Shown piece by piece: positions 1-10,018 of a stretch of 64,000 bases of DNA. Position 1 is the first letter of the stretch. Each line of letters begins with the position of its first letter. A model generated the notes under the pieces. The model was not told the origin of the DNA. It was given only the letters and a program-made list of their open reading frames with translations, and did not search any database. A program made the translations under genes and the position numbers. Location: contig JAKVJJ010000004.1 of assembly GCA_022487055.1 (NCBI GenBank), positions 20,295 to 84,294 on the forward strand, in the 5' to 3' direction. The stretch comes from Oscillospiraceae bacterium. GTDB taxonomy: Bacteria > Bacillota > Clostridia > Oscillospirales > Acutalibacteraceae.

Positions 1-971
1 AAATAGCATTTGGCATCATAGCTCTGCACCAAATACTGCACCAGCACCCGTTCCAACCGCTTGTCCATTTCATTGGGCGACAGCGGCCGCGGGTCGTCAC
101 GGGAAGCAATGACCGGGCGCTTGACCAGCATCCTGTGGGACAGCAGGACTGGACTGTCCTTCATTACGACCGGACGAACTTCCGGTTCCTCCATATCTTC
201 GGTTTCGCCGGTCAATTCCTCTCTGGTCATGGGGCGCACAGTTAAAAGGGAAAATGTGATGAAAGTCCCTATCACTAGCAGAGTCCACTGCATTCCCTGC
301 GGATAAATCACCGGTGCACCGAAAATTTCCGGGCAAACGGACACCGCCGCAAAAAGCACTGCGGGAAAGCCGAATCCAAACAGCCGCCCGCGTGAAACCC
401 GTCTGGCTTCGGCATCCATCTGCGCCAGTGAAAACAGGGTAAGCGTCATAAAAAAGAGCGCACCTGTGCGTAAGATATGTCCGCTGGTGAGCGGCTCTGA
501 CAGATCCACAAAGACTTGCAGCACCAACTCCCCGAAACACCAGAAAGCAGGCCATTTTGTCAACACCGGATGTTCTGCGGCAAAATTTTGACCATCTGCC
601 GCAAAGAGGCAGCCCTGCAGACACAGAATCAGCCCCGCAAAGACCGCCAGCAGAGTACAGATGCCGGTTGTATAAGGGAACCTGCCGGTCTTGTTTCGTG
701 CCTGTGCCACCACAGCAATGCCAGAAAGCAGGATGCCGGAAAGAATGAATACAATGCTCAGAACCCGACCGCTGAATGGCAGACGCACCATGGTGTGGTC
801 CCTGCGGGACACAAAGAAGCAGACGATACAGCCTGCCGCCAACACAATACACAAGACTTCGCTCATCACGTTCCATGTTCCTGACGCATAACCAGAAAGC
901 TCACAGAAACGGATGCCCATAGCCGCTGCCAGCGATGTGACAAAAGCAACCCATGCCAATTTCAATTTCAT
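1..971 (-). CDS. Multi-pass membrane protein of unknown function, C-terminus cut by the left window edge
   Basis: Manual minus-strand translation from CAT at 969-971 gives MKLKLAWVAFVTSLAAAMGIRFCELSG... with several hydrophobic helices and no stop to the window edge. The tracked ORF 97..876(-) is in a different frame and looks spurious. Confidence 0.7.
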   Translation of the reverse strand, partial: MKLKLAWVAFVTSLAAAMGIRFCELSGYASGTWNVMSEVLCIVLAAGCIVCFFVSRRDHTMVRLPFSGRVLSIVFILSGILLSGIAVVAQARNKTGRFPYTTGICTLLAVFAGLILCLQGCLFAADGQNFAAEHPVLTKWPAFWCFGELVLQVFVDLSEPLTSGHILRTGALFFMTLTLFSLAQMDAEARRVSRGRLFGFGFPAVLFAAVSVCPEIFGAPVIYPQGMQWTLLVIGTFITFSLLTVRPMTREELTGETEDMEEPEVRPVVMKDSPVLLSHRMLVKRPVIASRDDPRPLSPNEMDKRLERVLVQYLVQSYDAKCY

Positions 972-986
972 GCAGAAAGGACACTC

Positions 987-2357
987 CTATCGTTCTTCGA
1001 TGGGGATGTAAGGCCGGAGTTTCGACAAGGAGCGGTATGCCGGGCGCATAATCCGCTTTGCCGTTTCGATTTCCTCAATTCGGTGTGCACACCAACCTGC
1101 CATGCGAGAAACAGCAAACAGCGGTGTGTAAAGATCCGACGGGATGTTCAGCATCTCGTAAACCAAGCCGGAATAAAAATCAACGTTCGCGCAAATCACT
1201 TTGGTGTCACCGCGCACTTCTTGGAAGACTTTCGGTGCCAATTTTTCCACCAGTTCAAAGATCTGGAACTTTTCCTCCATCCCCTTGTGCTGCGGTGCCA
1301 TCTTCTCCGCTTCCCGCTTTAAAATCACTGCGCGTGGGTCAGAGAGTGTATAGACTGCGTGTCCCATGCCATATATCAAGCCAGAATGATCCCCAACTTC
1401 TTTATTTACAATCTTTACTAAATAATCATGTACTTGTTTTTCACTGCTCCAGTCATCCACATGATGCATCAAATCATTCATCATCATCATCACGCGGTGA
1501 TTAGCGCCGCCGTGCTTCGGGCCTTTCAGAGAACCAATACCCGCAGCAATCGCGGAATAAATATCAGTTCCGGTAGAAGACAACACCCGCACAGCAAAGG
1601 TGGAGTTATTGCCGCCGCTGTGTTCCGCGTGCAGCATCATGCACAAATCCAGCAGATGTGCCTCATCATGTGTAAACTTGCGATCCGGCCGGATGGCGTC
1701 CAAGATAGACTCCGCAATGGACTGGGTCGGGTTTACCGGATGAAAGAACATACTCTCTTTATCAAATTTGCGGCGCTTGACCTGATAAGCATAAGTCATA
1801 ATTGCTGGAAGCTGAGAAATTAATTGGAATGACTGCCGCATATTATTTTCCAGCGAAATATCGTCCGGATTGTCATCATAGGAATAAAGTGCCAGTACAG
1901 AGCGTGCCAGCTTATTCATAATGTTACGGGACGGCGCCTTTAAAATCATATCCTCGGCGAAATTCTCCGGCAACTCACGATAATAGCTGATCACACTATG
2001 TAGCTTATCAAGCTGAGCGGTTGTAGGCAGCTTACCAAACAGCAGCAGCCACACCACTTCTTCATAGCCAAAACGGTCTGCTTTGCGGCATCCGGCCACA
2101 ATATCATACACATCAATGCCGCGATAGGTCAATACACCCTTGTCTGGCACCCGTACACTGTCATCAATCAGATAGCCATGCACATTACTGATTTGCGTCA
2201 GTCCAGCCAGTACACCTGTTCCGTCCGGATTTCGCAGGCCGCGTTTCACGCCATACAAGTCGTATTTTTCCATTGGAATCTGGTTGTTTTCCCGGAACTC
2301 ATTGCAGAGTTCCTTCAGTTCCTGCTGAACGGTCTGCTTGTCATTTTGCTGTTTCAT
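987..2357 (-). CDS. gltA: Citrate synthase
   Basis: 456 aa with citrate synthase motifs (LTYRGIDVYDI, LHAEHSGGNNSTFAVRV, GSLKGPKHGGAN, GMGHAVYTLSDPRA, NVDFYSGLVYEML). Confidence 0.95.
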   Translation of the reverse strand: MKQQNDKQTVQQELKELCNEFRENNQIPMEKYDLYGVKRGLRNPDGTGVLAGLTQISNVHGYLIDDSVRVPDKGVLTYRGIDVYDIVAGCRKADRFGYEEVVWLLLFGKLPTTAQLDKLHSVISYYRELPENFAEDMILKAPSRNIMNKLARSVLALYSYDDNPDDISLENNMRQSFQLISQLPAIMTYAYQVKRRKFDKESMFFHPVNPTQSIAESILDAIRPDRKFTHDEAHLLDLCMMLHAEHSGGNNSTFAVRVLSSTGTDIYSAIAAGIGSLKGPKHGGANHRVMMMMNDLMHHVDDWSSEKQVHDYLVKIVNKEVGDHSGLIYGMGHAVYTLSDPRAVILKREAEKMAPQHKGMEEKFQIFELVEKLAPKVFQEVRGDTKVICANVDFYSGLVYEMLNIPSDLYTPLFAVSRMAGWCAHRIEEIETAKRIMRPAYRSLSKLRPYIPIEER

Positions 2358-2585
2358 CAGATGATGAACCCCCTCTTTACCATACTCAGGGCTGCGGCCT
2401 CAGTGCAGCCATCACTCATCATAATTTTACAGCATCACTGTCCTAAAGTCAAGCTTTGGCCAGTTAAAAATGCATTTTTGATATTATTCTCTTGCATCAT
2501 GCCACTTTAAATCAGAGTTTATCACATTCCGCCGAAAATATGATGCATAATTTCTGCCTGTATCCTGTAAAATGTAAAGAAGCGA

Positions 2586-3680
2586 ATGTGCAGGGACAAC
2601 ATAAAAAAGGGAGTGTCTGAATTGAAAGGAAATACTTCGCTGCTGGTGCTGTTTTTCATACTATTGCTCATTGTGCCATGTGTCAGCCTCATCAGCCATC
2701 CGCAGCCCTCACAGCAGCGGTCCGCCTCCTCCGCTCCTGCAACCAGCCACAGTCAAGCATCCTCTACAAAAAGCAGCGCACCAACATCAAAAGCAGCAGT
2801 TTCCAAAACAAATGCACCGGCCGCAAAAAGCAGCGGAAAGACTTTTCATATTCTGGACAAAACCAGCGGAAATGTTTTGACAGTGGACGAGCTGGATTTT
2901 CTGCGCAGCACCGTTGCTACTGAAATCAGCCCGGACAGCCCTCCGGAAGCTTTGAAGGCGCAAGCTGTTGCTGCCTATACTTATTATACTCGTCTAAAAC
3001 AGCAGAATCGGCAGAAACCCGACGCTTCCTTAAAGGGTGCCGACTTTTCCTGTGAAACCGGCAAATGGAATATTTATGCCACAAACGACCAAATGAAGTC
3101 CCGCTGGAAAGAAGATTACAATAAATTTTACGGAAACCTGACCAGCACAGTGGACACCGTTTATGGCAAAGTACTGTGCAGCGGTGGAAAGCTGATTGAT
3201 GCCACTTATTATGCAATCAGCAGCGGAAAGACTGAGAATGCCGCAGATGTCTGGGGCAGTGCCAGTCCCTGTCTGGTTCCGGTTGCCAGTCCTGCGGATA
3301 TTTATGCACCCGGTTACCTGAGCACCGTGCAAATGAGCGCCACCCAGTTTCAGTCCGCTGCAAACAGTCTTGGCTGCAAACTCAACGGTTCCCCAGATTC
3401 ATGGATAGGCACTGCCCAGCGGACACCTTCCGGCATGGTCAGTACTCTGCAAATCGGCGGAAAATCTGTGAAAGGAACAGATATCCGCAAAGCATTTGAC
3501 CTGCGTTCCTCTGATTTCACGATTGCCTGTACCAGCAATTCTCTTACTTTCACTGTGAAAGGCTATGGCCATGGAGTCGGCATGAGTCAGGCCGGTGCGA
3601 TTGCCATGGCACAGCAGGGGGAATCCTATGCTAATATTCTTGCATGGTACTACCCCGGCTCCACTTTATCCAGTCTGTGA
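2586..3680 (+). CDS. spoIID: SpoIID/LytB-domain protein (stage II sporulation protein D-like)
   Basis: Signal anchor, Ser/Ala linker, then SPDSPPEALKAQAVAAYTYY and C-terminal GYGHGVGMSQAGAIAMAQQGESYANILAWYYPG. A TTG near 2620 is an alternative start. Confidence 0.9.
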   Translation: MCRDNIKKGVSELKGNTSLLVLFFILLLIVPCVSLISHPQPSQQRSASSAPATSHSQASSTKSSAPTSKAAVSKTNAPAAKSSGKTFHILDKTSGNVLTVDELDFLRSTVATEISPDSPPEALKAQAVAAYTYYTRLKQQNRQKPDASLKGADFSCETGKWNIYATNDQMKSRWKEDYNKFYGNLTSTVDTVYGKVLCSGGKLIDATYYAISSGKTENAADVWGSASPCLVPVASPADIYAPGYLSTVQMSATQFQSAANSLGCKLNGSPDSWIGTAQRTPSGMVSTLQIGGKSVKGTDIRKAFDLRSSDFTIACTSNSLTFTVKGYGHGVGMSQAGAIAMAQQGESYANILAWYYPGSTLSSL

Positions 3681-3681
3681 G

Positions 3682-5373
3682 TCAGCCGTTGAATTTATTG
3701 GCGTAAGCAAAGAAAGTCATGCCATTTTCCGCTGTAAATACACCGCCAAGTTTTGAGTCACGCAAACTCATGGATGGCACAAACAGCAATGGCACAGCAG
3801 GCACATGCTCTGCCAGCACCTTTTCCGCCGCGTGTAGTGCCTGACAATACCCTGCCGATTGCGTATCCGTCTGAAATGCTTTTGTCATCTGCTGCGTGAA
3901 TTTGGAGTTGTCCCAATTTGTCGGGTTCATCTGTCTGCCAGGCAGGAACTGCTCTAATATGGCGGCAGCATTCTGATAGGCCGGTGTCAATTCTGATATG
4001 GTCGCCTGCAGACTGCCTTTTTGGTATTTGTCCTGATAATTTTTGTACTCAAACTGTTCAACTTTACAGTTAATACCCAATTTTGCTTTCCACATACCCG
4101 CCACTGCATTTGCAGTAGTACTATATAAGGTAGACATCGGGACAGAAATTGTTATTTGCGGAAAGCCCTTGCCGCCAGGATAGCCTGCCTGTGCCAACAG
4201 CATTTGCGCCCGCCCGACACTGAACTTGTAATCTGTGGCCGCCGTGGCGAAATAGGAACCACCGGCGGTACGGAAATCATTTTTACCGCCGACATCCGCA
4301 AAGCCATGCGGCACAAAGGCATCTGCGGCCTGAAATCGGATGCCAGTCATTGCCACTGCCAAATTGTCGCGGTTAATCGCCAGCGAAAGTGCTTTGCGAA
4401 TCTGTATGTCGGACAGCGGTGCATCCTTGGTGCTGAGCTGCAAGCACAACAGATTTGCGCTATTGCTCGCCAGATAATCGCCGCGTTCCCGAATTCGTGT
4501 AAAATACTTGACCGGCAACGGTGAAATGTATTCCGTTTCATTATTGTCGTATGCGGAAAAGCGCGCTTCATCATCCTCAGAAAGCGTGCAGGTCAACCGC
4601 GATGCTGTTACTTTGTCTGCCTGATAATACTGGTCGCTTCGCTCATAAATAATATTTGACTTTACATTCCAACCAATCATTTTCATCGGGCCATTGCACA
4701 CAAAACTTGAAGAATTGCGGTCCCAGTCATTTTTGCCAACTTTATCTTCACGCAACGGCATAAAAATTGGTTGGACAAGCAACTGCGGCAAAAAATCACA
4801 CGGGGCATTCAGCGCTACCACCAACGTCCGGCTCGTCGGCGCGGAAACACCAAGCGCAGAAACATCCATCGCTCCGTCCAATATTGCACTGCCGTTTTTC
4901 AGGTGAGCAAAAAGGCCGCGCTTCTGGGCATTCTGCATAGCAATATTGCGGTGCCAAGCAAAAACGAAGTCATCTGCCGTGACTGCCTTGCCATCGGACC
5001 ACTTGATATTTGGGCGTAGGGTGAAAGTCCATGTTTTTTTGTCCGCGGATATGCTTACTTTTTCTGCCTGACCAAGCACAATCTGCCCAGTAGCATTGAT
5101 TTTATACAGGCCCTCAAAAGCAGCCGCACAATAAGAATCCGTGTCGGCACCCGTGCTTCGCGCCGGGTCAAGGGACTGCGGTTCCGGGCCAATACAGGCA
5201 TTCACTGCCGTGCCGGAATAGAGCGACTGCACAGCCGCCTTCCCCGCCGCCGAACTGGACAGCGGCTGCACGGAAGAAGCCGGCACGCTGCTGCTCTGCT
5301 GACTGCCACACCCGGCCAATGAAGCGGTTATCAGCGCCGCCGCCAGCAAGCTCGCAGTTATTCTTAATTTCAT
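3682..5373 (-). CDS. Peptide/oligopeptide ABC transporter substrate-binding lipoprotein (SBP family 5, OppA-like)
   Basis: Lipobox LITASLAGCGSQ; EPQSLDPARSTGADTDSYCAAAFEGLYKI and TFTLRPNIKWSDGKAVTADDFVFAW are typical of SBP_bac_5. Confidence 0.9.
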   Translation of the reverse strand: MKLRITASLLAAALITASLAGCGSQQSSSVPASSVQPLSSSAAGKAAVQSLYSGTAVNACIGPEPQSLDPARSTGADTDSYCAAAFEGLYKINATGQIVLGQAEKVSISADKKTWTFTLRPNIKWSDGKAVTADDFVFAWHRNIAMQNAQKRGLFAHLKNGSAILDGAMDVSALGVSAPTSRTLVVALNAPCDFLPQLLVQPIFMPLREDKVGKNDWDRNSSSFVCNGPMKMIGWNVKSNIIYERSDQYYQADKVTASRLTCTLSEDDEARFSAYDNNETEYISPLPVKYFTRIRERGDYLASNSANLLCLQLSTKDAPLSDIQIRKALSLAINRDNLAVAMTGIRFQAADAFVPHGFADVGGKNDFRTAGGSYFATAATDYKFSVGRAQMLLAQAGYPGGKGFPQITISVPMSTLYSTTANAVAGMWKAKLGINCKVEQFEYKNYQDKYQKGSLQATISELTPAYQNAAAILEQFLPGRQMNPTNWDNSKFTQQMTKAFQTDTQSAGYCQALHAAEKVLAEHVPAVPLLFVPSMSLRDSKLGGVFTAENGMTFFAYANKFNG

Positions 5374-5566
5374 GTATACGTTCCTCCAGATATGGAAAGT
5401 TCATTCTTTGTGAGAAGTGTGCTGCTGTTTTCCAGCACCGCCGCATCAGGATTGAGAAATATGCGGCCGGCAGTGCTAAATTGCCGTCGTTCCCTGCAAG
5501 ATACGCGCCTGCCTTCCTTTGTCTATTATTTTACCTGTTTTACGCTGATTTTACAAGTGCGGATAC

Positions 5567-5602
5567 AAAAAGGCCCCGCCCAAATTAGGACGGAGCCTTT
5601 TT
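5567..5602. terminator. Putative bidirectional intrinsic terminator
   Basis: AAAAAGGCCCCGCCC / GGACGGAGCCTTTTT inverted repeat with A and T tracts. Confidence 0.7.
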
Positions 5603-5709
5603 ATTGTCATATACCAAGCGGCAGCACCGGAAAACCGATGCCGCCGCCACGCAAATACAACTACACTTATTTTGTTGAGATTTGTTTTAATTTAGTTGTT
5701 GTCGGAAAA

Positions 5710-8544
5710 TTACTTTGTGACTTCAACAGCAAATACCTTGTAGGTAACGCCGTTAATCTTTGCATAGACACCGACCTTCTGACCATTGGTGGACTGGAAA
5801 GCCTTGATGGTGCGGGTAACAGTGCCATCAGCATTGATACCTGTGCCCTTCCAAGAACCAACAGCCTTGCCGTTTGCGGTCAGATAATCAAATGTTTTGA
5901 TCTTAGTGCCAGCGGCAGGAGTAATCTTGAAGGTATAGGTCTTACCGGCCTTCATCTGGAAGTCAACTGTGGTGTCGCAAGTGAACGGGCGGTCAACGAT
6001 TTCAATCTGGAAGACTCTTACGCCATTAGCGAAAACGCCAACCTTGTCGCCGACTTTGCCGTTTGCATAGACGTTGTAAGTACCAGTTGTGCCGTTCCAA
6101 GCGGAGACAGTACCAGTCTGGGCAACCTTGTCATTGCCAGTCACATACTTAATGTCAGTGATGCCAGCCTTATCAGCAGCGAAGCTAACTGTGTTGGAAG
6201 TGGACTGTGTCATCTTAATAACAGTCTCACCTGTAACAACAGTATTTTTGCCGTCGACATCTGTCACAGTTGTGGTCAGAGTTGCAGGAGTAACTACTGG
6301 AGCAGTTGCTTCAGCAACAAGCTTAACATTGACAGTAGCTGTGCTTGCGGTTGCGCCATCAACAGCCTTGCCATCTTTGTCAGTCAGAGTAGCAGTTAAC
6401 TGAACATCGTTAGCGCCATTGATGTTATCCTTTGTGTAACCAACGGACTTTACTGCGCAGGAGAGGCCGTCAGCAGACGGAGTCAACTCAACAGAGCCAG
6501 TCACGTTCGGTGTCCACTTAATCTTGTTTGTACCAAGGGAAGCTGCCGGGATGGTGGAAACAGAAACAGTCTTTGTTTCGTTCGGGCCAATGGCAACAGT
6601 GTCGGTCTGGTTTGCCTTAATGCCCTGCAGAGCAACTGTGCCTGCAGTGTATGTGCTCATCTTGTCGCTGTCAGCCTTGCTTTCAACAACCTTAACGCCA
6701 GGGATAGAGAATGCTGCTGCGCTGCCGGCCGGTGCCTTGTAAAGCACGGAACCGTTTGCGAGGTTGCTGATAACCAGCTTTGCATTGGTGGAAACAGGCT
6801 TGTTCTGGCCATAGATGGTGAAGCTGCCTGCTGGGACAACGAATGTTCCGTCAGAATCGTTGACATCGCTGGTCGTGATGGAAGCAGCGTTCAAAGTTGC
6901 GCCGCGCTCAACAAAGACCTTGCTGTCGCTGGTTCTGTCGCAGGATGTGCCTGACGGTGCAGCATCGTCAAAAGTACCAGTGTCAATCTTGCCGGCATTC
7001 AGAGTTGCGCCGGATTTAACAGTGACATCACTCATATAAGGCATATCGCCAACAGTCAGTGTGCCCTTATTCAGGACAAACTTTGCATCGTACGGGCAGT
7101 CAGCGTACCAGCCCTGTGTGCCAGCAACTTTGCCCATGTTGAGCGTCTTCACATCGGAAGATGTGGAAACTGCAACGGTACCATCCTCAGAAGTAATGTC
7201 GCCAACTGTGACAATGCCCTCAGCCTCTTTCAGGCTGGTCTGGTCACTGCTCAGATTGACATCCTTTGCATCGATGGAACCAGTCTGAATAGCAGTGTAG
7301 CCATTCAGTCTGTTCTTATCTGTTGCGCCAGTAACTGTTACAGCGTCAGCAGTTTTGATATTGCCGGTCTTAACTGTGGTCGGCTCTTTCTTTGCGCTAT
7401 CTACAGAAACGGTAACAGCCTTGTTAGCGGAGATGTTGCCAGTGGAACCATTCACTGTGAAAACAGTGGCGTTGCCAGTTGCTGTCGCATCGATGTTGCC
7501 GATGTTCGCATTTGCAGGAATTGTATAAGTTGCTGGAGCAGTTCCTGTGAAAATCAGGTCTTTGCCGGTGACATCATACTTATCACCATTAGTAGTATCA
7601 ACAGCACCTGTGGACTTATCCATCAAGTAAGTCTTGTTTGTGCCCGGGTTGTGCGGCTCAGCTAAAAGATCCTGGCTGTCAGCTGTGGCATCATTCACTT
7701 TATATGTATCTGTGTAATTGACTTTCAAGCCGGTTACAGTAGGATCAACTGCATCGTTCGCGTCCAGAGCCTGCAGTGTTGCACCGCCAACAAAGTTCGT
7801 GTTGATGCCCTGCTTTGCAACAGTAAACAAGGAGGTTGCAGTAGCGGATGGCTTGATATACTGGCTTTCCTGACTCGGAGCAACTTTTGCTGTTGCATGG
7901 GCTGTATCGGCTGTAACCGTAACAGTAGCATCAGCAGTACCAGTTTTTGATAATGTATAAATACCGAAGCTGCCCTGCTCATTCTGAGAAAGGGTTACTT
8001 CATCCGGTACTTTACCGTCAGCCAGTGTAGTACCAACGCTCTGGGGCAGAACAAAAGCTGTGCCGTCCTTATAAACGTTGAACTTAACTGTAACGGTGAC
8101 TGTTGCTTTGTAGTTCTGCATCTGCTTGTGGTTCGGGCCGACTTCAACATCGCCGAAGTCTGCATTCACTTCACGGGAAGCAGTGTAAGAACCAGTTTCC
8201 TGAGAAGGTGTCGTGGTCAAATCGCCAGGAACTGTTTCAGGGGAAATGGAAACGCCGTTGCCGCTGATATACCATTTCTGATTTGGAATCGTCTCAAGCC
8301 CTGTAGCGTCAACTTTCTTGCCGTTGCTGGCTGTCAACTTGACCTGACTCGTTAAGTCAGACAGTGAAATTGTCTTAGTAGGTACATAAGCGCCGCTAGC
8401 TTCAGCAATAGCGACCTCTTTAGTGGCCACTGATGTGGAAACACCAGCTGCAGCGAAAGCACTGCTTGTGCTCATTGCAAAAGCGCTGGAAACCATCGCA
8501 GCAGTCAGTGCGATGGCAGCGATTCTGCTAATCTTTTTGTTCAT
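5710..8544 (-). CDS. Large secreted surface protein of unknown function, Thr/Val/Ala/Asp-rich with C-terminal internal repeats
   Basis: Signal peptide MNKKISRIAAIALTAAMVSSAFAMSTSSAFAAA preceded by AAGGAGGACAAAAAGG; no LPXTG or SLH motif seen. ATG at 8544 preferred over the ORF-track start at 8577. Confidence 0.85.
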   Translation of the reverse strand: MNKKISRIAAIALTAAMVSSAFAMSTSSAFAAAGVSTSVATKEVAIAEASGAYVPTKTISLSDLTSQVKLTASNGKKVDATGLETIPNQKWYISGNGVSISPETVPGDLTTTPSQETGSYTASREVNADFGDVEVGPNHKQMQNYKATVTVTVKFNVYKDGTAFVLPQSVGTTLADGKVPDEVTLSQNEQGSFGIYTLSKTGTADATVTVTADTAHATAKVAPSQESQYIKPSATATSLFTVAKQGINTNFVGGATLQALDANDAVDPTVTGLKVNYTDTYKVNDATADSQDLLAEPHNPGTNKTYLMDKSTGAVDTTNGDKYDVTGKDLIFTGTAPATYTIPANANIGNIDATATGNATVFTVNGSTGNISANKAVTVSVDSAKKEPTTVKTGNIKTADAVTVTGATDKNRLNGYTAIQTGSIDAKDVNLSSDQTSLKEAEGIVTVGDITSEDGTVAVSTSSDVKTLNMGKVAGTQGWYADCPYDAKFVLNKGTLTVGDMPYMSDVTVKSGATLNAGKIDTGTFDDAAPSGTSCDRTSDSKVFVERGATLNAASITTSDVNDSDGTFVVPAGSFTIYGQNKPVSTNAKLVISNLANGSVLYKAPAGSAAAFSIPGVKVVESKADSDKMSTYTAGTVALQGIKANQTDTVAIGPNETKTVSVSTIPAASLGTNKIKWTPNVTGSVELTPSADGLSCAVKSVGYTKDNINGANDVQLTATLTDKDGKAVDGATASTATVNVKLVAEATAPVVTPATLTTTVTDVDGKNTVVTGETVIKMTQSTSNTVSFAADKAGITDIKYVTGNDKVAQTGTVSAWNGTTGTYNVYANGKVGDKVGVFANGVRVFQIEIVDRPFTCDTTVDFQMKAGKTYTFKITPAAGTKIKTFDYLTANGKAVGSWKGTGINADGTVTRTIKAFQSTNGQKVGVYAKINGVTYKVFAVEVTK

Positions 8545-8622
8545 CCTTTTTGTCCTCCTTAAAATAATGGTGTGCATTTGCGTGTGCTATGAGAGTAAAC
8601 AGCATAACGACACCCATGCGTG

Positions 8623-8650
8623 AAAAAAGCCCGGCGCAAACCCGCCGGAA
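8623..8650 (-). terminator. Intrinsic terminator hairpin between the 8713/8690 promoter and the 955-aa ORF
   Basis: Minus strand: CCGGCG GGTTTG CGCCGG GC TTTTTT. Confidence 0.7.
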
Positions 8651-8689
8651 AATGCTCTCCCCACAGGCGCGGTCATTTTGTTTACGCTA

Positions 8690-8718
8690 ATTATAGGATA
8701 TTGAATTGGTAAAGTCAA
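8690..8718 (-). promoter_or_regulatory. SigmaA-type promoter for the secreted protein gene
   Basis: Minus strand TTGACT - 17 nt - TATAAT. Confidence 0.75.
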
Positions 8719-8779
8719 GGGTGAATCCCTGATTTTATCGCTTTTTAAGGGAAATTTTTATTGAATGAAGGAAAAATAT

Positions 8780-10018
8780 TCACCACCGATGCGCAAAGCC
8801 GCACAGGCACCCGCCCGCTTCGGTGCCCAGTGTGCAAATGCCGCAGGGTGGCTCGCCGCCGTGGTTGCCCGGGCACCGCCGCGCCGCCCCGCCAAAGTCG
8901 CCGCAGGGGGTGTGTTTGCTGCGGCATCCGTCCCGCAGGCAGGCTGCACACACCGGCGCGGTGCAGTGCTTCACGCCGGGCATGGCCGCCCACTCCGGTG
9001 CCGCCGCCGCATCCGCACCCGGCCGCCCGCCGCACGAAATGAGGATATGCTCGGCACCGCGGCACACATCGGACCACGGCGGCCGCTGTCCATGGTGCGG
9101 TGCCTGCAGGATGCAGTAGCTGGGGTAAAGCAAAGGTTCGGCGGCAAGCAGCGCCTGGGCGGTAGCGTCGCCGGTCATCAGCACACCGCCCTCCTCCCCC
9201 TGAAAGATAACGGAGGCAGCATTCATCTGGCTGCTGTAAAGTTCCCGCGCAGCACGGTCCTGCAGCATGGCGGCAATCTCATCGGCGGCGGGCAGGCGGC
9301 GCAGCACGGGTGCCATGCCCACCAGCGCCTGCAGCAAAGACTGGGTACGCTCGGCGTCCTGCCGGCTCACAGGCTGCGCGCGGCACATTTCCAGATAGGA
9401 ATCACAGAAATCATACAGAAGGCACAGAAAGCGGCCCAGCACATCGCCCCCGCGCCGCCCGGGCATATCGGCGCAGCGGTGCAGCTCCTCCACCAATTCG
9501 GTGAACGCATTGTCGTATGGAAAATTTTCTCTTGGCGGCCAGACACATTCATACAGAATGCCGCCGTTCTCCAGCGTGTCGCCCTGCCCGAGGGAATAGA
9601 CATCCGCCTGCGGTGCGGCCTGCAGCACCCGGTAAAAGCCGGAGAGAGCGTCAGTCAGCCCGCCGGACTCCCGCAGAAACACGGCGGTGAAAGCAGCGTA
9701 TTCCAGCAGAAGCGGCAGGCCGCGGTCATCGCACGGCGGGCAGGGCAGATAAAGCTCCTCAAAAAACGCCGGTTCCTGCCGCAACAGCTCCCACAGACCG
9801 TTGACATGGTCTCGGTGGAAATGAGAGAGCAAAAAAGCCCGGTGGGGCACACTGCTGCAGCGTGCCGTCAGGCTTTGCGTCACATATTCAGAAAAGTCCT
9901 GGCCATTGGGCAGACAGGCATTCAGGCTGCCGCAATCCGCCATGAGCAGGCTGTCACCGGCGCCCAGCACAATGCACTGCCCGTAACCAACATTGTGCAG
10001 GTCTACCCACGGAATCAT
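8780..10018 (-). CDS. Metallo-beta-lactamase-fold hydrolase (ComEC/Rec2-type MBL-like) with Cys-rich C-terminal tail
   Basis: HxHxDH motif in AFLLSHFHRDHVNGLWELL; VDLHNVGYGQCIVLGAGDSLLMADCG; later VLMTGDATAQALL. ATGA overlap with the upstream MORN gene. Confidence 0.8.
   Translation of the reverse strand: MIPWVDLHNVGYGQCIVLGAGDSLLMADCGSLNACLPNGQDFSEYVTQSLTARCSSVPHRAFLLSHFHRDHVNGLWELLRQEPAFFEELYLPCPPCDDRGLPLLLEYAAFTAVFLRESGGLTDALSGFYRVLQAAPQADVYSLGQGDTLENGGILYECVWPPRENFPYDNAFTELVEELHRCADMPGRRGGDVLGRFLCLLYDFCDSYLEMCRAQPVSRQDAERTQSLLQALVGMAPVLRRLPAADEIAAMLQDRAARELYSSQMNAASVIFQGEEGGVLMTGDATAQALLAAEPLLYPSYCILQAPHHGQRPPWSDVCRGAEHILISCGGRPGADAAAAPEWAAMPGVKHCTAPVCAACLRDGCRSKHTPCGDFGGAARRCPGNHGGEPPCGICTLGTEAGGCLCGFAHRW

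Noticed and set aside
97-876. Tracked ORF 97..876(-) as the gene at the left edge
   Set aside because: The in-frame reading from ATG 971 gives a coherent multi-pass membrane protein to the window edge. The tracked ORF is out of frame and lacks that pattern.
3678-3684. Tail-to-tail spoIID and OppA-like genes with a 1-nt gap as a regulatory overlap
   Set aside because: Tight convergent packing is common in compact genomes, and no specific structure was seen at the junction.
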